From the NCBI GenBank assembly GCA_964357255.1, contig CAYHKQ010000079.1:1-10191 (forward strand): 10,191 bases of DNA, in the 5' to 3' direction. Positions 7,142 through 10,191 of the stretch are shown piece after piece. A program made the translations under genes and the position numbers. The stretch's first letter is position 1. The number at the start of each line of letters is the position of its first letter. This DNA is from JBBTIS01 sp038059855 (GTDB taxonomy: Bacteria > Elusimicrobiota > Elusimicrobia > JACQPE01). Under the pieces are notes generated by a model. It saw nothing but the letters and a program-made list of their open reading frames with translations. It had not been told where the DNA came from and made no database searches.

Positions 7142-7287
7142 GATTCCACGAAAGCGTTTAGTTGTCAAGGTTCCTCAAAGTTTTCTCGTCACACCGGCGC
7201 AAGCCGGTGTCCAGGTTCTGCTCTGGATTCCGGCTTTCGCCGGAATGACAAACCGGTAGAACTAAACGCTTACGATTCCACGAAAGC
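7142..7287. repeat. Intergenic repeat island, MITE-like (second copy of the CCGGC-arm family)
   Basis: The core (7188-7249) has two hairpins: ACACCGGC (7191-7198) with GCCGGTGT (7203-7210), and ATTCCGGC (7227-7234) with GCCGGAAT (7239-7246), then GAC. The same arms occur in the element at 69-288, where the loops are larger. Around the core lies a perfect 12-bp inverted repeat, AAGCGTTTAGTT (7152-7163) and AACTAAACGCTT (7260-7271). An exact 14-bp direct repeat, GATTCCACGAAAGC (7142-7155 and 7274-7287), flanks that. The direct repeat overlaps the left inverted repeat, so a simple target duplication is not certain. In translation the core gives the familiar PAFAGMT phrase of spurious proteins. 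The rest of the 7121-7369 spacer shows nothing firm. A TATACT at 7319-7324 could be a -10 box but lacks a convincing partner. Confidence 0.75.
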
Positions 7288-7369
7288 TTCGCCGACGTGG
7301 CGCCCAAGCACATTTTGCTATACTTGCTAGCCAGAGTCGTTTTAGCCATTTTAAATCGTTAGTTTTTAC

Positions 7370-8590
7370 ATGGGTGAAGGAGAAATGCGTCAGAACTCTA
7401 CTCTACTTAAGTATTACCTTGCCGAAGATACTATTGATCAAAAAGATATTGACCGTCTGATTACTTGGCTCAAAACCTATCCGCGCCTCACTAAGGACAA
7501 GGTGACGGTCCAATTCGAAGAGAAATGGAGCCAATGGTTGGGACAAAAGTATTCCCTGTTTAACAATTCTGGTTCTTCCGCCAATTTGCTGATGTATTAT
7601 ACGTTGCTATTGTCTAATCGGCTCAAGAACAAAAAAGTGATTGTGCCAAGCGTGGGGTGGGTGACAACCGTAGCCCCTGCGATCCAGTTCGGTTTTGAGC
7701 CTATTATGTGTGAGGCTGACCCGGAAACCTTCGGTTTAGAATTGAATTATTTTGAGGATCTCCTCAAAAAGCACCAACCCGGTTCCGTGGCGTTGGTCCA
7801 GGTCCTGGGTGTGCCCCATAAAATGAAAGAGATGATGGCGCTTAAGGAAAAATACGGATTTTTCTTGATGGAGGACGCCTGCGCCGCGATCGGCGCGGCT
7901 TATCAGGGCCAGAATGTCGGCACTTTCGGCGATATGGCCAGCTTCTCTTTTTATTTTGGCCATCAAATGTCCACTATTGAAGGCGGCATGGTTTCAACGA
8001 GCGACAAACAGTTGTTCGACATCCTGCGCATGATGCGCAGTCATGGCTGGAGCAAGGATTTGGACCGACCCACGCACGAGCGGATGGTCCGAGATTCCCA
8101 GATCGAGGATTTTCACAGCCCGTTTGTGTTCTATGAGCCCGGATTTAACCTGCGAGCCACAGATCTGCAGGCGTTCATCGGCCTGGGCCAGTTGGAGAAA
8201 ATAGGCTGGATCATATCCCGCCGGCAAGAAAATCACGCCCGCTATAAGAAGCATTTGGGTGAGTTATTCTATGTTCAAAAGGCTCCAGCCAATAGCGTCA
8301 CTTGTAGCATTTCCTTCGGAATGTTGGCGGAGAACTCCGAGCAACGCCGTGCGATTGTGAACGCGCTGGTGGCCAATGGTATCGAAACCCGAATTTTTTC
8401 GGCCGGTAATTTAGGGTGGCATCCTTTTTGGTACAACCGCTACGGCAAATTCAGCGCACCCATGGCGGACCGTATTCATTATTGCGGCCTCTTTTTACCG
8501 AACAATCCTTCTTTAAAAATTGAAGACGTGGACCTTATCTCCAGCGTGGTTTTGGAGGCTGTTAAAAAACCCGTTTCAGTTGCCGCATGA
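7370..8590 (+). CDS. DegT/DnrJ/EryC1/StrS-fold PLP enzyme with His for Lys (ColD/RfbH-type 3-dehydratase-like)
   Basis: The protein has 406 residues and a complete type I PLP fold of the sugar aminotransferase family: NNSGSSAN (65-72) for phosphate binding, MEDACAAIGA (167-176) with Asp169 contacting the PLP ring, and SFSFYFGHQMSTIEGG (191-206). Ordinary aminotransferases have Lys in the last motif (as in TKN); here it is His198. The same swap defines the 3-dehydratases ColD (GDP-4-keto-6-deoxymannose) and RfbH (CDP-sugar), which remove the 3-hydroxyl group and keep PLP unlinked. Deoxygenation is thus favoured over transamination. ATG 7370 has no ribosome binding site. ATG 7385 follows AAGGAG (7377-7382) with only two bases between, so either start is possible. 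The stop overlaps the next gene as ATGA. The exact substrate is inferred from that neighbour. Confidence 0.9.
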   Translation: MGEGEMRQNSTLLKYYLAEDTIDQKDIDRLITWLKTYPRLTKDKVTVQFEEKWSQWLGQKYSLFNNSGSSANLLMYYTLLLSNRLKNKKVIVPSVGWVTTVAPAIQFGFEPIMCEADPETFGLELNYFEDLLKKHQPGSVALVQVLGVPHKMKEMMALKEKYGFFLMEDACAAIGAAYQGQNVGTFGDMASFSFYFGHQMSTIEGGMVSTSDKQLFDILRMMRSHGWSKDLDRPTHERMVRDSQIEDFHSPFVFYEPGFNLRATDLQAFIGLGQLEKIGWIISRRQENHARYKKHLGELFYVQKAPANSVTCSISFGMLAENSEQRRAIVNALVANGIETRIFSAGNLGWHPFWYNRYGKFSAPMADRIHYCGLFLPNNPSLKIEDVDLISSVVLEAVKKPVSVAA

Positions 8591-9513
8591 ACCCCCCATT
8601 GCTTGTTACCGGCGGCAACGGGATGTTGGGTCGGGCCCTACGCCGGATCGTGCCCGACGCTACTTTTATCACCCGCCAAGATTGCGACTTAACGGACGCC
8701 TGTCAAGTGCAACGAGTCTTTGAAAACATTCGTCCCCGGCGCGTTGTTCATACCGCTTCGATGGTGGGCGGCGTCAAACGCAATGCCGCAAGCAACGCGG
8801 ATTTCGCTTTGATCAATTCCCAAATTAACGCCAACGTGTTGTCCTCGGCGGCCCAAATTGGCGTGGAGCGGCTGGTCGCTTTTATGTCCAGTTGTGCCTA
8901 TGGCATGTGGGAGCAAGGAGTGGTGAGCGAGGACCATATCCATCAGGGCATGCCGTATGACGGTAATTTGGGCTACGGCTTTTCGAAGCGAATGTTGGAT
9001 ATTCAGCTTCGTTTGGTCACCCAACAATACGGCGTGAAGTGCTCTAGTCTTTCACCGGTCACGATGTATGGGCCTCACGATAATTTGGATTTAGAGGACG
9101 CTCACGTGGTGGCCGCGCTTATTCATAAATGTTTCTTCGCTCAAGAACGGGGGCAACCATTGGAAGTATGGGGAAGCGGCGAAGCCGTGCGGCAGTTTGT
9201 TTTTGTGGATGACATCGCTCGACTTACGTTAGAGTCGTTGGAAAAATGGGACGGACCGGACACGGTGATTGCGGCGGCTGATCCCGGCGCCACCATTAAA
9301 GAATTGGTGACTGAGGTCGCCGCGGCCATGGAATTTCGTGGCCCCATCCATTTTGACGCCACCAAACCTGAGGGCCAGAAGATCAAGCGGTTGGAGAGTC
9401 GGCGATTTTCGCGGCAATTCCCCGGGTTTCGATTCATTCCATTGAGAGAGGGACTCCGCCAGACCGTGACTTGGTTTTTAAAGGAATATCATCCGGCAGG
9501 AGCGGCAAAATGA
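8587..9513 (+). CDS. GDP-L-fucose/GDP-L-colitose synthase-like SDR epimerase-reductase
   Basis: The protein has 308 residues, the normal size for the Fcl/ColC group. The dinucleotide motif TGGNGMLG is at 8-15, HTASMVGGVKRN at 55-66 matches the family's A-x-V-G-G-I segment, SSCAYG (101-106) carries Ser and Cys103, and YGFSK (130-134) is the YxxxK motif. YGPHDN (161-166), then AHVVAALIHK (172-181) with His173, and VWGSG (194-198) follow. Cys103 and His173 match the acid/base pair used by E. coli Fcl to epimerise C3/C5 before NADPH reduction at C4. Coming directly after a ColD-like dehydratase (ATGA overlap, 8587-8590), it is more likely to act like ColC, on a 3-deoxy intermediate, than to make GDP-fucose, but sequence alone cannot separate the two. 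Its own stop overlaps the next start in the same way. Confidence 0.88.
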   Translation: MNPPLLVTGGNGMLGRALRRIVPDATFITRQDCDLTDACQVQRVFENIRPRRVVHTASMVGGVKRNAASNADFALINSQINANVLSSAAQIGVERLVAFMSSCAYGMWEQGVVSEDHIHQGMPYDGNLGYGFSKRMLDIQLRLVTQQYGVKCSSLSPVTMYGPHDNLDLEDAHVVAALIHKCFFAQERGQPLEVWGSGEAVRQFVFVDDIARLTLESLEKWDGPDTVIAAADPGATIKELVTEVAAAMEFRGPIHFDATKPEGQKIKRLESRRFSRQFPGFRFIPLREGLRQTVTWFLKEYHPAGAAK

Positions 9514-10191
9514 GCGGAGCATCATTGAAGATTTTAATCACTGGCGGCGCCGGTTATTTGGGTTCGGTGTTGACCAAGACTCTATTGGATTTGGGCCACC
9601 AAGTTACCGTGCTAGATAGTTTTTTGTTCGGCCAGACGAGCCTGCTCGATTGTTGTCCTTATGAAACCTTTGACGTGGTTCGTGGTGACAGCCGCGACGA
9701 GCGATTGCTCCCTGGATTGATGAAAGATAAAGATTTGATCATCCCGTTGGCGGCGTTGGTGGGCGCGCCTTTGTGCGATCGCGACCGGGTGGCGGCCGAA
9801 TCCACGAATACGGGCGCTATTCGATCGGTGTGCAAGCTGGCCGGCCCCTCGCAAAGGATTATTTTTCCGACCACCAACAGTGGCTATGGCCTGGGCCAGG
9901 GCAACATTCATTGTACGGAGGAAACGCCGCTCCGTCCGATTTCCCTTTACGGCGAAACAAAGTCTGGCGCAGAGAAGATTATTTTAGACAGGGGAAACTC
10001 GGTCACCTTCCGGTTAGCCACGGTTTTCGGGGCTTCCCCCCGGATGCGCCTCGATCTGCTCGTTAATGATTTTGTTCATCGGGCGGTGCATGACAGGGCG
10101 GTTGTGATCTTTGAGGGACATTTTAAGCGCAATTACATCCATGTTCGTGACGTGGCCAAGGCGTTCATCCATGCCATAACCAACTTTGAGA
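9510..10191 (+). CDS. Extended SDR: NAD-dependent epimerase/dehydratase (3' end outside window)
   Basis: An open frame runs from ATG 9510 to the window edge, 227 codons without a stop. My translation starts MSGASLKILITGGAGYLGSV, with the Rossmann motif TGGAGYLG at residues 11-18. It contains VLDSFLFGQTSLLD (residues 34-47), then PLAALVGAPLCDRD (80-93), TTNSGYG (119-125) as the Ser/Thr site, SLYGETK (144-150) with Tyr146 and Lys150 as YxxxK, FRLATVFG (167-174), and NYIHVRDVAKAF (210-221). This is a nucleotide-sugar epimerase/dehydratase of the UDP-glucose 4-epimerase superfamily, but the substrate is unknown. The start overlaps the preceding stop as ATGA, so it is the third gene of the sugar operon. 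About a third of the usual 310-330 residues lies beyond the edge. Confidence 0.9.
   Translation, partial: MSGASLKILITGGAGYLGSVLTKTLLDLGHQVTVLDSFLFGQTSLLDCCPYETFDVVRGDSRDERLLPGLMKDKDLIIPLAALVGAPLCDRDRVAAESTNTGAIRSVCKLAGPSQRIIFPTTNSGYGLGQGNIHCTEETPLRPISLYGETKSGAEKIILDRGNSVTFRLATVFGASPRMRLDLLVNDFVHRAVHDRAVVIFEGHFKRNYIHVRDVAKAFIHAITNFE

Noticed and set aside
7008..7259. Plus-strand 83-codon frame ending in a PAFAGMT-like phrase
   Set aside because: It overlaps the end of the protease-cupin gene in another frame, and its tail is the translated intergenic repeat, a common source of spurious proteins.
7142..7287. Attachment sites (the 14-bp direct repeats) of an integrated element
   Set aside because: Only about 120 bp lie between them, with no integrase or cargo.
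7370..10191. Complete colitose or fucose pathway
   Set aside because: No GDP-mannose 4,6-dehydratase, phosphomannomutase or pyrophosphorylase is present in the window. Only the later steps can be supported.

Overview
The window looks like part of a metagenome-derived scaffold (it contains a 10-N gap) from a bacterium with an outer membrane. The best taxonomic hints are an adjacent TIGR03546/TIGR03545 pair, which I know from outer-membrane bacteria including Elusimicrobiota, and three genes for envelope sugar chemistry. Elusimicrobiota or a similar candidate phylum is a guess, because no rRNA or marker gene is present.

Layout: (1) 1-297 holds repeats, including a compact MITE-like element at 69-288 with matching inverted ends and an exact 8-bp target duplication (61-68 = 289-296). 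(2) 298-1026 encodes a chlorite dismutase/HemQ-family protein. Convergent to it is tRNA-Thr(GGU) on the minus strand, whose last base lies in the stop codon. (3) 1195-2684 is a two-gene unit of an extended SDR epimerase/dehydratase and a small membrane protein of unknown function. (4) 2709-2837 is a GC-rich repeat island with two 48-bp tandem units. (5) 2871-5419 is the TIGR03546-TIGR03545 pair, joined by an ATGA overlap. The second gene is interrupted by the N gap, whose two flanks are error-laden copies of the same about 160 bp, so the gap is an unmerged contig overlap and the gene is probably intact. (6) 5447-7120 encodes an S8 subtilase fused to a C-terminal cupin of the type II mannose-6-phosphate isomerase kind. 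(7) 7142-7287 is a second repeat island. (8) 7370 to the window end is a tightly coupled sugar operon: a DegT/StrS-fold PLP enzyme with His at the usual Lys position, a GDP-fucose/colitose synthase-like SDR, and a third SDR cut by the window edge.

How the genes fit: the His-for-Lys PLP enzyme followed by an Fcl/ColC-like epimerase-reductase resembles the ColD-ColC steps that turn GDP-4-keto-6-deoxymannose into GDP-colitose. A 3,6-dideoxy or otherwise deoxygenated surface sugar is therefore a reasonable inference. The cupin on the protease belongs to a family that feeds mannose-6-phosphate into GDP-mannose, so it may be linked to the same theme. The most unusual item is this protease-cupin fusion.
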